From assembly GCA_002049455.2 (NCBI GenBank), contig KV919156.1, positions 1-61,993 on the forward strand: DNA of 61,993 bases, read 5' to 3'. Made by a program: the position numbers and the translations under genes. The notes below the pieces were generated by a model. That model made no database searches. It saw nothing but the letters and a program-made list of their open reading frames with translations, and was not told the origin of the DNA. This document shows positions 1 to 11,041 of the stretch, piece by piece; position 1 is the first letter of the stretch; the number at the start of each line of letters is the position of its first letter. This DNA comes from Porphyra umbilicalis. Taxonomy: Eukaryota > Rhodophyta > Bangiophyceae > Bangiales > Bangiaceae.

Positions 1-871
1 ACGCACCCGCCCACCACACTCGCTAATCACACCCACACATAGCACTCCCACGCGCGAAAGAACCGCAAGAGTGGCACACCCAAAAGAACCAGGGCGCATA
101 TCGAGAAGCGCCCTCCAGACATCCGATCCCAAGGAGGCGCCAGAGAGGCTGTCGCATGGTCACCAACATCTGGCAATGGAAGAAAACATACCCAGTGGCT
201 CGGCGCTGCCAGGCGCTTCATGTGCTTCTTCGGACCGCGCGCCATCTTGAAAGTGTGCAGCGACTGACTTAGGCTCTGCTGTTCTTGAAAATGCGCCGCC
301 GAGGCGCGGTACGGGGGGGCAGGAGAGCACGACGGGGATGACGGCGGGTGGTGGAGGAGATGCCGGCGGAGCGGGATGGTGACACGGCGGTCGGGGCTCG
401 ACAGAGCAAACGCGACTGCCCGGCGATCGGGAGAAACGTGACGACGGATGTTCCAATCCAATATCATGTGGCCCGCCTGCGACGCCGTAATATTGCATCC
501 CGGCCACAAGGTCAATGCAAGCAAGACAGGTGTCTAGCATCTGAGTGTACAACACTGCACATCGGACAATACAATTACTTTTGTATTTGATGCTCTCGAG
601 TTCATCGTGCAGACTGCCTGGAACGCTTGCAAACTAGCCTATTGATGTGGAAGCCGCGATCCTGGAGATCTCACATCTGGCCCGACCAATCACCGAGTAG
701 TGTCGGTCTCAACGGAAGTGCCCATTGCACCGTACACTTCCTTCTTGCTCGTGTCTGTGGGTGGTGTCGTCTACTTTTCCAGCCCAGACAGTGGGGCTGG
801 TGGGGGCTGTGGCTCGGGCATCCATCGAGCCCCGCACTTCGTCCTGCCGATGCGCTTGTGATCCCTACACG
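1..871. other. Upstream intergenic region
   Basis: No gene is recognised here. Open frames exist on both strands but none resembles a known family. The stretch just before 872 is the probable promoter and 5' UTR of the SDR-like gene. I see no clear TATA box or repeat. Confidence 0.4.
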
Positions 872-1774
872 ATGGGGTTTGTCGCCGTTGCCCCCGCTTC
901 GCTGCGCTCGACCGCCTTCTTCGCCACGCCGGTCTCGGCTCGACGTGCCTGCGGTCACCGCCCCGCCCTTCCCGTCGCCGCCGCTCCGTCGCGGGTGGTC
1001 GTCGTCATGGCGGCCGACGGCGTCAGGCGGGTACTCGTGTCTGGCGCGACGGGGCGCACCGGCAGGCTAGCGATGGCCAAACTCGCCGAACACGCGGACC
1101 AACTGCAGGCGGTCGGCCTCGTGCGGTCGGCTGAGAAGGCGGCTGCCGTGCTGGGTGACGGCGTCGAGACGGTCGTCGGCACCGTCACGGACCGCGACCA
1201 GGTGGTTTCCATTGTGCGGGACAACAACATTGACGCACTCATTGTGCTCTCGTCGGCGATCCCCAAGTTCAAGCCCGCCGAGCCGGGTCAGCGGCCGGAG
1301 CACTACTTTGACGACGGGCAGGAGCCAGAGTCGGTCGACTGGGAGGGGGGCCGCAACATGATCGACGCCGCCAAGGAAGTGGGCCTCGGCCACGTCGTGT
1401 TTGTTGGCTCGATGGGGAGCACGGACGCGCACCACCCACTCAACGCGTTTGGCAACATCCTCAAGAAAAAGCGCCAAGCCGAACAGTATCTGATCGAATC
1501 GGGCGTCACGTACACGATCATCAACCCCGGAGGCCTGCAGGATGCCGACGGCGGCCGGCGGGAGCTTATTGTCGGCAACAACGATGAGATTTACAAGCTA
1601 TATGGCACGCCCGCCATTCCCCGCGCGGACGTGGCAACGCTCACCGTGCAGGCGCTGCTCAACCCCGAGACGGCCAAGAACAAGGCGCTGGACGTAATCA
1701 CCAAGCCCGAGGGGGAGGGCACCGTCACCAAGGACTTTAGCGAGCTCTTCGCCAAGACGCAGTCCCAACTTTGA
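872..1774 (+). CDS. Plastid-targeted atypical SDR, NAD(P)-binding Rossmann protein (At5g02240-like)
   Basis: A 300-aa protein with an N-terminal stretch of about 46 residues rich in Ser/Ala/Arg and almost free of acidic residues, as expected of a plastid transit peptide. A complete Rossmann domain follows. The nucleotide-binding motif SGATGRTG lies near residues 57-64. It is followed by GLVRSAEK, an ALIVLSSAIPKFKP strand, DWEGGRNMIDAAK, VVFVGSMG and the C-terminal PRADVATL and TKDFSELF blocks. These blocks in this order match the plant At5g02240 family of atypical short-chain dehydrogenases, relatives of the NAD-binding part of Tic62. The classical YxxxK catalytic pair is absent, as in that family, so substrate and reaction are unknown. 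The ATG at 872 was chosen because the transit-like stretch begins there; the frame is open back to 725. It is a single exon. The neighbour downstream is unrelated. Confidence 0.88.
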   Translation: MGFVAVAPASLRSTAFFATPVSARRACGHRPALPVAAAPSRVVVVMAADGVRRVLVSGATGRTGRLAMAKLAEHADQLQAVGLVRSAEKAAAVLGDGVETVVGTVTDRDQVVSIVRDNNIDALIVLSSAIPKFKPAEPGQRPEHYFDDGQEPESVDWEGGRNMIDAAKEVGLGHVVFVGSMGSTDAHHPLNAFGNILKKKRQAEQYLIESGVTYTIINPGGLQDADGGRRELIVGNNDEIYKLYGTPAIPRADVATLTVQALLNPETAKNKALDVITKPEGEGTVTKDFSELFAKTQSQL

Positions 1775-3242
1775 ATTGTGTGTGGCTGATCACAGCCGGG
1801 TCCGCTGTTGCCTCTTCGGCCTTTGGCCGGGTGTGTCGGAGCAGTCGGTCCTGGCTGCGTTTGTAGCACTATTTTTTCCCCCATTGCTCCTCTTGTTGCC
1901 TCTTTGTCGTTTGCTTCCAGCGGTGGTGCTCGAGGGTGGTTGGGTGTTCTCGTCACCTGCCCCGCTACCCGCGAAAGGCCTTGCGCGACACTACCGCACT
2001 GGTCTTGTGGGGTGGCGGAGCTGCAGCCGCCCGATTGCCCTGTCCAATCTATCTCACGGCGGGCCGACCACACGAGGGGGTGGCGGTGGCGGCAATGGCA
2101 GCGACGAAGGCGTTGACGTGTATGGCTGGAATACCGAGTTCCCAGTGCCACTGGATCGGTGCCATACGTCTCGGGGGCGCATCCCTGCTCCCGTTCTGAT
2201 CGACTGGTGTGCACATGGTCGTACGGGCCGTAGTCGGGGCGGTCGCAGTGTGTCCGCGAGTGCGGTTTGCTTTCTCCGCAGCACCCCGTCGCGCCCATCG
2301 CTTCCAGTCATCTTGCCCGGGCCACCCACACATGGAAAGATTCAGCCAGAGCCGCGCCACCACGCTCTTCCCCCCTCCATCGCTTGGTCTACAAGCCCCC
2401 TGGATCGGAGCGATGCTCAGCCAGCCCCATTCTTCTCCACCATTTATGCAAACAGCGTCCCTGGTGGCCGCACACCTCTCCACTGCCTCCCCGTACCCAG
2501 TCAGTCATCGACCGCCGCCACGACCATCTGCAGCAGCCCCCTGGTGCATGGCGGATGCAGTCACTATTGGTCTTGTGCCATCGATGGGCGATGGAATCTC
2601 CTGCGGCTGGTGCACCGATGGGCGTGGAATCGCCCGCGGCTGGTGCCGGGCAACCCACTCTGGTGCAATGGCAGCCATTGCCAGACCAGTCGGCTTTCCG
2701 ACGCCTCCCGCCCTGTCATCACGTATGAGATAGTTGTCAGCTTGCTATCACAGTCAGCCCAGATCGTATGCTTGCCGGCGGCGAGTCCCCTCAGGACCTT
2801 GACAGGAGTCCAGGAGGTAGTCCCGCAGCGCAACTCGTAGTTGAATGTGAGCAAGTGCCAAAACATGGTAGCATGCTACTACAGGCTCCAGACTCTGCCT
2901 CTATGCGCACCTGGAAGGCCACAACGCATGGGCGCGTCCCGCGCCTGGATGTTGACGGCTCCTGCTCCGCCCCCTCCGTGCGGCGGGCGCCTGACAGTCA
3001 CCACACCGACGCGTCCTCGTCACGTGGACAGCCAGGAACGTTGTTGCCCTGTCAACCGGCGGAGTGTGTCACCCGCGGGGCACCGCTCGAATTCGAGGCC
3101 GATGCGTGGCGACGATTCGCTGCCGCGTGCGATTGCAAACCAAAAAAACCCGTCAGTCAATCAAGAACCCCGCGGCGCGACCCCGGGCGCGGCCACCACC
3201 AACCCCGTCAGCACGGTCGGCGCGCCGCGCGGGTGCCCCCGG
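1775..3242. other. Intergenic region, no recognised gene
   Basis: 3' flank of the SDR-like gene followed by mixed-composition DNA. The open frames here have no recognisable domain and biased residue use. Some short GGCTGGTGC-like repeats occur near 2590-2650. Nothing else can be supported. Confidence 0.4.
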
Positions 3243-3639
3243 TCCCCGCGGCGGCGGCGCTCCCCCGCGGCGGCGGCGCTCCCCCGCGGCGGCGGCGCTC
3301 CCCCGCGGCGGCGGCGCTCCCCCGCGGCGGCGGCGCTCCCCCGCGGCGGCGGCGCTCCCCCGCGGCGGCGGCGCTCCCCCGCGGCGGCGGCGCTCCCCCG
3401 CGGCGGCGGCGCTCCCCCGCGGCGGCGGCGCTCCCCCGCGGCGGCGGCGCTCCCCCGCGGCGGCGGCGCTCCCCCGCGGCGGCGGCGCTCCCCCGCGGCG
3501 GCGGCGCTCCCCCGCGGCGGCGGCGCTCCCCCGCGGCGGCGGCGCTCCCCCGCGGCGGCGGCGCTCCCCCGCGGCGGCGGCGCTCCCCCGCGGCGGCGGC
3601 GCTCCCCCGCGGCGGCGGCGCTCCCCCGCGGCGGCGGTC
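3243..3639. repeat. 19-bp GC-rich minisatellite, about 21 tandem copies
   Basis: The unit GCGGCGGCGGCGCTCCCCC is repeated head to tail nearly without variation. Because 19 is not a multiple of 3, translation in any frame gives a 19-residue period that cycles through Arg-rich, Ala-rich and Gly/Pro blocks without a stop, on both strands. It lies about 470 bp before the glycosyltransferase start and could sit in its 5' leader or promoter. Confidence 0.95.
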
Positions 3640-4109
3640 GAGCGGCGGACGGGTCTGCTGCGGGGCGCCGGCAGTGGCCGCCGCGTCTGCCGCCTGTTGC
3701 TGGGCGCGCGTCCGTCGACCATCACCGCCGCCGCGCGCCGCGACCGCCGCCGCCCCGCCCGCCGTCGCCGCGGGCGCCCGCGGCGCGACGGCGCCGCGTC
3801 GGCCCGCGCCGCCATCCTTGTCAGGCGCTACAACCGCCATCCACGCTTCGCTGTCGGTGCCCTGGCTCCTCCTCCTCTCGTTTCTATCCTCACTGCTGGC
3901 CTCCCCCGTCCCCCCCAACGCTCCCCCTTCCCTCCCGTGGTTCTTGACCGGCGCTCCGTCTACCCCCGCTCATTGGTTCTGCCGCTCCCCCCAGCCGCCC
4001 GGTGTGCCACCCCATGCGCAGCCCGCGCACGGGTGCCGTCGCGGGCGGCGCTGCGTAGCGTGAAGCAACGACGGCGGGCGGCGGGCGCCCTACGCCGGCG
4101 GGGAGCCCC

Positions 4110-4975
4110 TTGCTGGGCCCCGCCGGCGGCGGCGGCAGCGTCAACGGCGGCAGCATTAACGGCGTCGGCGGTGGCGACCGCAGTGGCAGCAGCGGCGCTA
4201 GCGGCGGCGGCGGCGGCGGTGGCCGCAGGATGACCGTCGGGCGGCCGCACCTGCCGAGCCGCTCCGCCGGTCTCGGCGGGGCGGCGACCTCCCCCACGGC
4301 CGCGCTGCGCATTCGCCTCCGCCGCTGGTGGCGGCACTACCGCGACGGCGACCGGCGGCTGCCCGTCGCCTCTGGCGTCTCCTCCTCCACCGCCTCGTCG
4401 GCGGCGGCGGGCGCGCCGTCGGCGGCGCTCTCCCTCAGCGCCGGCACCTCGCGCCTCGCCGCCGCCGCGCGGTCGGCCTTTCAACTCTCCTTTTACGTCA
4501 AGGTCGGCCTCACCGCCGGCCTGCTCATCCGCCTCGCCTTTTTCTCCACCGGCTCCTCGGCGCCCGCCGGCGCGCTGTCGCCGGCGGCGCACCTGGCGGC
4601 GGCGGCCGCGTCGCCGCCCCCGACGGTGCGCCTCGTCGTGGCCGCCCACCCGTCGTCGGCCGACGCGACGCGGCGGCTGTTGGCGTCGGTCGCCGCCGCC
4701 GACTACCCGCCGGGCACCCGCCTGGCGGTCGACGTGTGGCTGTCGGCCACGTCGCCGGCGGCGGCGCTCCCCAAACTCCTCTACGTCCCCGCGCTCATTT
4801 ATTACGGGCTGCCCGCGTTTTGCCACGCGTGCGCGGCGGCGGCGGCGGCGGGCGGGTCGCTGCGCCCCGCCGCCGGGGGGCGCCTCGGCTCGGTCGACGT
4901 GGCGCTGGTGGCGTCCCGCCAGAGCGTCTCGTGGGCGGACATGTGGCCCCCACCGGGGGCGCCGACGCGGGGGGG

Positions 4976-5007
<32 letters not shown>

Positions 5008-7582
5008 GCACGGCCGCCGCCGCCGACGCGGGCGCAGCCGCCGGCCCGACGCCGCCGTCGTGGGACGATGACACGGTCGTCTTTCTCGACGGCGCGGCGG
5101 TGACGGCGCTGTCGCCCGTGTGGGCGTCGTGGCTGTTGGCCGCCCGCCGCCGGTACGCCGACGCGAGCGACCGCCTGCACGCCGCCGGCTACGCGCTCGA
5201 CGCGCTTGACGTGTCGGCGGGCCCGGCGGTGGCGGGCCTCCTCGCCGGCGACGGGGCGTGGGCGACCCCGCCCGGCGAGCCGGTCAATGGCACGGCGCGC
5301 GTCGCCGCCGCGGCGGCGGCGGTGGAGGGCGTCCTCGCCTCGGCCGACGCGGTGGCGGTGGAGCACCCGCCCGCCGCCCTCGCCGCCTTTTCCCCCGCCG
5401 CCGGCGTGTGGTCGACGGTCAGCGAGTGGCACGCGCGGCGGTTGCGGAGCCGCTGGGGCGCCGCCGGCGGCCTCGTTGCCCTCCTCAAAGCGCTGGAGGA
5501 GCGGGTGGCGGGCGGCAACGCTGCCGCCGCCGCCGCCGAGATGCGGGCGAGCTTGGTCGCCTACTGCGACGACTACCGCGCGCGCGTCGTTTTTCCGTCG
5601 GCCTCGGCGGGCCAACACACGCTGCTGCTGCGCGCGGCCGAGGGGGGGGACGCGGCGGACGCGGCGGCCGCCGCTGCGGCGGCAACGACGACGGCGGGAG
5701 GCGAGGTCGGTGGGGACGCCGGGAGGTCCGCCGCGGCGGCCTTGCCCGCCGGCACCGTGCGGGCGGCGCGGGGCGGCGCGCGCTCGACGCCCGCCCGCGT
5801 GCGGCTGGCCGCGCGGGGCACCGCCGAGGGGGCGCTCCTCCAACGCCGCCGCCGGTCGCTGACGAGCCCGTGGCGCGCGGCGACCGCCTCGTTTGCGCTC
5901 CCTGACGTGCCGCCCGTCCTCAAGGCCGACGGCTCCATCACGGCGGGGCGGCTCCACGTGTTTGGGCCCGACGACGTGGGCGCCCGCCGCCTCGCCACGT
6001 CGGCGACCACGTCGGCGGCGGCGGCGGCGGTGGCGGCGGCCGGCGGCCTCGGCGGCCTCAAGCGCTTCGGCGGCGGGGCGGCCATCAAGGCCGCCGAGGC
6101 CGCGGCCGCCGCCGCGCACGCCACCGACGCGGCGGCGCGCGCGGCGGCGGCCGCGCGGATGGCGGCCGACGAGGCGGCGGTGACGACGGGGGGGGACATG
6201 GCCGCCTATGCGCGGCTGTGGCGGGATTCCGACGGCTTGGGCGCCGTCGAGCGGCTCGCCGCCGAGGCCCACGCGGCGGCAGTGTCGGCGGGGGAGGCGA
6301 CCGCCGCGGCGGGGCCGTTTGTGTCGTTTACGCTGGTGACGGCGGCGTTTACAGATATGGCCCTCTCCTGGCTGTGCAACGTCCGCGCGCTCGACGCGCT
6401 GCCGCACGCGCTGGTGTTTGCGGCGGCCGACGGGGAGTCGTACGACCGGCTGACGGCCGCCGTTGCCGCCGCGTCGGGCCCGCCTCTGGCCGTGGGCGGC
6501 GGGGCAGCGGCGGCGGCGGCGGCCGCGGCGGCAGCGGGGGGGGTGCCTCTGGCGTAGCCCCGCTGTTGTCGTCGACCGCTTCCCGACTGTTGGGCGCGGC
6601 GGATGCCAACCGTGGGGCGGCTGCGAGGAAGCCCTTGGTCGCCGCGTCGACCGCCCCGCCTTCCACGTCGGCGGGCGGGGTGGCGGGCGCGGCCGCGGCG
6701 GCGTTGCCCTCCCTCGCCGGCCGCGTCGCCGTCATCCGCCTGTCGGGCGTAGGCGGCGGCCGCGCCACGGGGGCGGACGGGTCGCCGGGCGGCCGTGGCG
6801 ACTCGTTTGGCGCCCCCGGCTACTGGCAGCTGATGCTCGAGCGGACGCTGCTGCTGTCGCAGCTGTTGGACCGGGGCGTCGGCGTGCTGCTCTTTGAGAC
6901 GGACCAAGTGTGGATGGGCAACCCGATGCCAGACGTGCTGCGCCTCGTGTCGGGCGGCTGCTCGGCCGACGCGGTGCGGCATCCGCCGACGGCGGGGGGC
7001 GGGGGCGCCGCCGGCGCGCCGGCGGCCGTGCCGATTGGCGTGCCCGTTCGCCGCGCGGACCTGGTCGGCACCACCAACACGCGCAACGAGATTATGGGCA
7101 ACTTCCTCTTCCTCCGCCCGACGCTCGCCACCCGCCGCTTGTGGTCCGAGGTGTCGACGCAATTCGCGGCCGTGTACAAGCGGCACAAGCTCGCGCGCCG
7201 CCGCTCCTCCCGCGCGCTCGATATCGACAATGACCAGTCGCTGCTGACGGACTTGGCCACCCGCTCGCGCAAGCAGCGGCGGTGGACGGCCACCCACCCG
7301 GCGGCGCGCGTGTGCGTCCTCCCCCGCAACAAGTACGTGGACGGGAGGTGGTATGATGCGTATTCGACGTCGGGCAAGTCGCACGCCTTCCGCCTCCACT
7401 ATCGGGGCTCCGCCGCGGCCGCGCCGGTGGTCATCAACAACAACTTTATCGTGGGCATCCCCGCCAAGGAGTCCCGCGCCAAGCGGTATGGCCACTGGTT
7501 TGTGTCGAGCGCCGGCGTGTGCGACGCGCCGGCGGTCCACCGGGCGGTCGCGCGCCTGCACCCGGAACGCGCAAGACGGTAG
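4110..7582 (+). CDS. Type II membrane nucleotide-diphospho-sugar transferase (PF03407/GT77-like), one frame break
   Basis: Probable Golgi glycosyltransferase of about 1,150 aa. The N-terminus is a Gly/Ser-rich and basic cytosolic tail, then one hydrophobic anchor at about residues 126-147 (nt 4485-4551, FYVKVGLTAGLLIRLAFF), then a long Ala-rich lumenal stem. The catalytic domain begins near nt 6320 (VSFTLVTAAFTDMALSWLCN), the usual opening of the PF03407 family. It continues with LLFETDQVWMGNP (nt 6890-6930, a DxD-like donor site), NEIMGNFLFLRP, DNDQSLL and a C-terminal VINNNFIVG. The acceptor sugar cannot be inferred. The first reading frame stops at 6557, while the rest of the domain lies in the -1 frame. 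The switch fits one missing base in the G8 run at 6536-6543, so it is either a sequence error or a disabled gene. A 15-nt GT-AG at the site is too short to be an intron. Confidence 0.75.
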
Positions 7583-10500
7583 GCCTGCGTGCGACCGCGG
7601 CTGGGGAGCGTCGGGGAGGGAGGGGACGGGTTGGGTCCTCGCCGTGCGGGGGCGAGTGGTGCTGTAGCGTCTGGTGGTTGTGTGGCGGCAGCCACTGCTA
7701 CAGGCTCGAGCAGACGGCGCTAGTCTCCCTATGGTTCTTTTTTTTTTTGACAGTCCTCAATGACGAGGAAGCAAGCGCAGGCGCTCAGCACACTCAGTCA
7801 TTCGTATCTGTCCATGACGACGTGTACAGCAAGACACAGGTAATTGGGGTTTGTTGCATCCTACAAGCGCCAGCCAACTCCTGTTTCTACCCCGTCCGTG
7901 CAAATGCCCCACGCTCTCAGGGCTATCGGCACAGCATTCCTCTACCAGTCGCGCTGCACTGCATGCAAACACACAAAGAGGCCGCGGGAACACCATCGTG
8001 CAAATCAGACAAATGGAGCAAGTCAGTTACATGAGCACAACGCGCACTGCACGGTCTCAGACGGCTCCCTGTGTGGTGGTGTGGGCCTGTAGCGTCAGAC
8101 ACAGTAAAAAAGTAAGGTAGCTGGCCCGATAAGATCGTCACTGGAAGACCTAGGACAAATGCCGTCGGGTCATCATGCGCTGGCGACCACACACCAGGTT
8201 CGTGCATCGAACGGAACACCAGCACGTACAAGATACACATCTACACACGCAGAAGGGGAAAACGAGACAGGTACAACCGACGAGAACAGAGCACAGAAGT
8301 ACGTCAGTAAACAGATACAGCATGGGGCGGTGACCCCAACGTGCGGACTAACAAGTGGTGCTGGAAGACGTCCAGACGGCGTCGGGAAGAACTTCATCAG
8401 CGCACTTAATTCTATCGTCATCCACACACCCAGCAGGCCAAGGATATGACATCCAGACTGGCAAGCTGGGCGCGTGATGCGTCAGACTCGTCATCTATAA
8501 AAATCAAGTCAGTTTCATCAAGTGAAGCCGCAACCCTCCAGTGGCGACTACGTCGCGTGACAGTACCAAGAGGACCCCGACAGCAACGTACTCGGTGAAG
8601 AGCGCAAGCAGACACGTGAGCGGCGGAGATAAAGCCGCGCCTGCGAGAAGTAACCAAACAACTACGCTCACCGGGCCACAACAGAGGTCAAAGACACAAA
8701 GCAAATCGGTCGGCAGGGGAAAGTGTCACGTCCAATGCGACCATACCAGAGTCAGAAAACCCGTCCATGCTTTGCTTTTACCCTTCAGTGTTCGCAGTGG
8801 CCACCGCAAACACCTCACTTCTGCTTCCCGTCAGGCCTATCATATCAGTGCTCAGGACTAGGGAGCCGTGGCAACCCTAGTACTCACGAATATTCCTTTT
8901 TTGGCATGGAATGGTTGTCATCACTGGAAGAACAGAGTGGGCGCAAGCGATCACACACAGAGCGGGTGCAAGAACGTACCAAAAGTACTACTCGTATGGT
9001 ACAACATGCAGCAGAGGGAATGTGAGGATGCGGCGATAAGGCTCAAGTGTGAGGAAGGTACGACACATGAGCAGGTGGGCGCCGTCTTGGCAGTGCAGCG
9101 CCCACCGGCTCTTGCGCGGATGGTGGCGACGTCGACGTCACCGGTCTTGATCCGCTCCGTCGCTGTCCAGGAAATTTCATTCGATCAAGCCCATTAGATC
9201 AATTGCTTTCGATCTCAATCGGTCAAGTGCAACCACCCCCCATCTCTTCAGAGCTTTCTATCCGTCATGTGCCAGTTCGTGACAACTGTGCCAGTTCGTG
9301 ACAACTCGGGATTGTGTGGCAAATCAACAGTGTTTACTTAAAAGATCGGGTTCGGTGGCAACAGAAAAGAGGGAGAAGCGCCCATATACCAGTTTTTCAA
9401 AAAAGAACAAAAACAGGCAGGGAAGCATGTTGCACACCGTTGAACGCGCGAACTCGTGAGCTCGCCTTCGGTGTGAAGCTCACCGAAAAGACAGCAAGTC
9501 GGACCGAGCAGCACGCCGAGAGGACAAAAAGGGCGCACTCTCGGAAATCAAATTGATGCCTAACTACCTGCTCTGATGACACCGTGGGCCCACATTCTGT
9601 TGACTTGGCCATTTTCACACTTGCAGATGCCCACGTCTTCTTCCCCCCGACCTTCCCCATCCGGCCGGTTACCTTTCGGCGCCACGTGCCCCACACTGAG
9701 CGCACTTGCCACCCTCTCACAGACTGATAATACCATTGTCCCCACCCCCCCCCTCTGAGTGACGCACAATGCCACCGCGGCGGCGGCTTGCCACAGCGGA
9801 TGGTGATGCTGCAAGTCATCAGACCATGTTTGCGGGCCTGCATCTCGCGCGCACCGGGGAGCTGAGTACCCAGGCGTTTGGCAAGCGATTTGGGCTCGTC
9901 TAAGCCCATGCGCGCCGCTTCATCATTCCCTGACGAGCCCTGCACAGGCCCGGTCCGCCACTCTTCTTCTTCCCGAACGAGGAGGACCTGCTGGCTTCGC
10001 CGTGAGAAGCGCACCAAGTTGCCGATTCTGAAAGCTCCGCCCTCCCCATGGCGTGCTGGAAATCGTTTGGCACAAGAAGAAACCCATCTGTTGCATAGTC
10101 TCTCATTCGATGGGCGTCTCTCACGTGATGGCTGATGATAAAGGGAGGGGGAGAAGGAGAGCGAGTCTTGCAGTGCGGGTAGGGCTGGAGTGTCTCTGGC
10201 CAACGTCGGTGCGCCGAGAAGGGCGGGCGTGGCAAAGTGCATGAGGAGCGCCGCGTTATTGTGGCGGGGGGGGGGGGGGCGCGGGCCTGCAGGCGAACCG
10301 TATAGGCCGTTGTCGCAGCAGGGACTGGGGAGGAGGCCGAACGGGACGACGGAAACCATGTCACAGCTTGGCAGTCGCTTCACCAGAGTGTCCCTACAGT
10401 CTTTCTCCATTCTTGTCGCTTCCGTTCTTGTCCAGGGGGGGATAGCAACGAACGCGGTCGACCGGCCTCTACGGTACAATCAACAGCGATCGTGGCTCCC

Positions 10501-11041
10501 GATCATCGTCTTCTGCACGAAAAATGTGGGCTACTTTCTGGTCGTACGATCGCCATAGAGGGTGGACAGCATTGGAGAAAGACTGTATTGGTCGCGCAGG
10601 CAAGAATCTTGGACAATCTGGATCAAATTGTTCGTTCCACGGTAAGTTTTTTCAACTGAAATGTGCGATTCCAGGTCGTTCTCACACAATCAGTCATTGT
10701 GTCACGAACTGGTACCGGGGGTTTTTCGACCTCGTTTTCTAGCAAATAAACGGGAGCGGCCCATCAGAAACGGAGATCACTGCCGACCTCGTGAGAGACT
10801 GCTGAAGCCAGTCATATGTCCATTTTTCGCTGGGCATGGGTTTAAGCCAGATTGCTGGAGCAGTTTTCACGAACTGGTCTGAATATAAAAAATAGGAACA
10901 TCTGGTGGGACCTGCACCCGACACGCTCGGTCTGACGAGCTCCCACCCGCAGCAGCTGCACACCCCGCCGCCTACACCCCCCAAACGCAATCCCCCCACC
11001 CCCTGCCACTCCTCTTCACCACCAGGAGACCGACAAATAGC
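7583..11041. other. Lower-GC intergenic region
   Basis: About 3.4 kb with clearly lower GC than the flanking genes. It holds a T10-type tract near 7739, a two-copy 19-bp direct repeat (9268-9305, TGTGCCAGTTCGTGACAAC) and a run of about 14 Gs near 10266. A 360-codon minus-strand frame (9397-10479) is open but has no recognisable domain, so I do not call it a gene. No transposon termini were found. Confidence 0.4.

Noticed and set aside
1776..2840. 354-codon plus frame after the SDR-like gene
   Set aside because: Begins immediately after the stop codon in probable 3' UTR and has no family resemblance.
3064..4233. Long plus-strand frames of Arg/Pro/Gly/Ala repeats around the minisatellite
   Set aside because: They arise from the 19-bp repeat being open in all frames; no unique coding sequence.
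3960..6407. 815-codon minus-strand frame opposite the glycosyltransferase
   Set aside because: Arg/Gly/His-rich antisense shadow of a GC-rich gene; the plus strand has the membrane anchor and conserved transferase motifs.
6544..6558. A 15-nt GT...AG segment as an intron explaining the glycosyltransferase frame break
   Set aside because: Far too short for a spliceosomal intron, and its length (a multiple of 3) would not change the frame.
9397..10479. 360-codon minus-strand frame
   Set aside because: No recognisable motif and residue order looks random; length alone is not enough.
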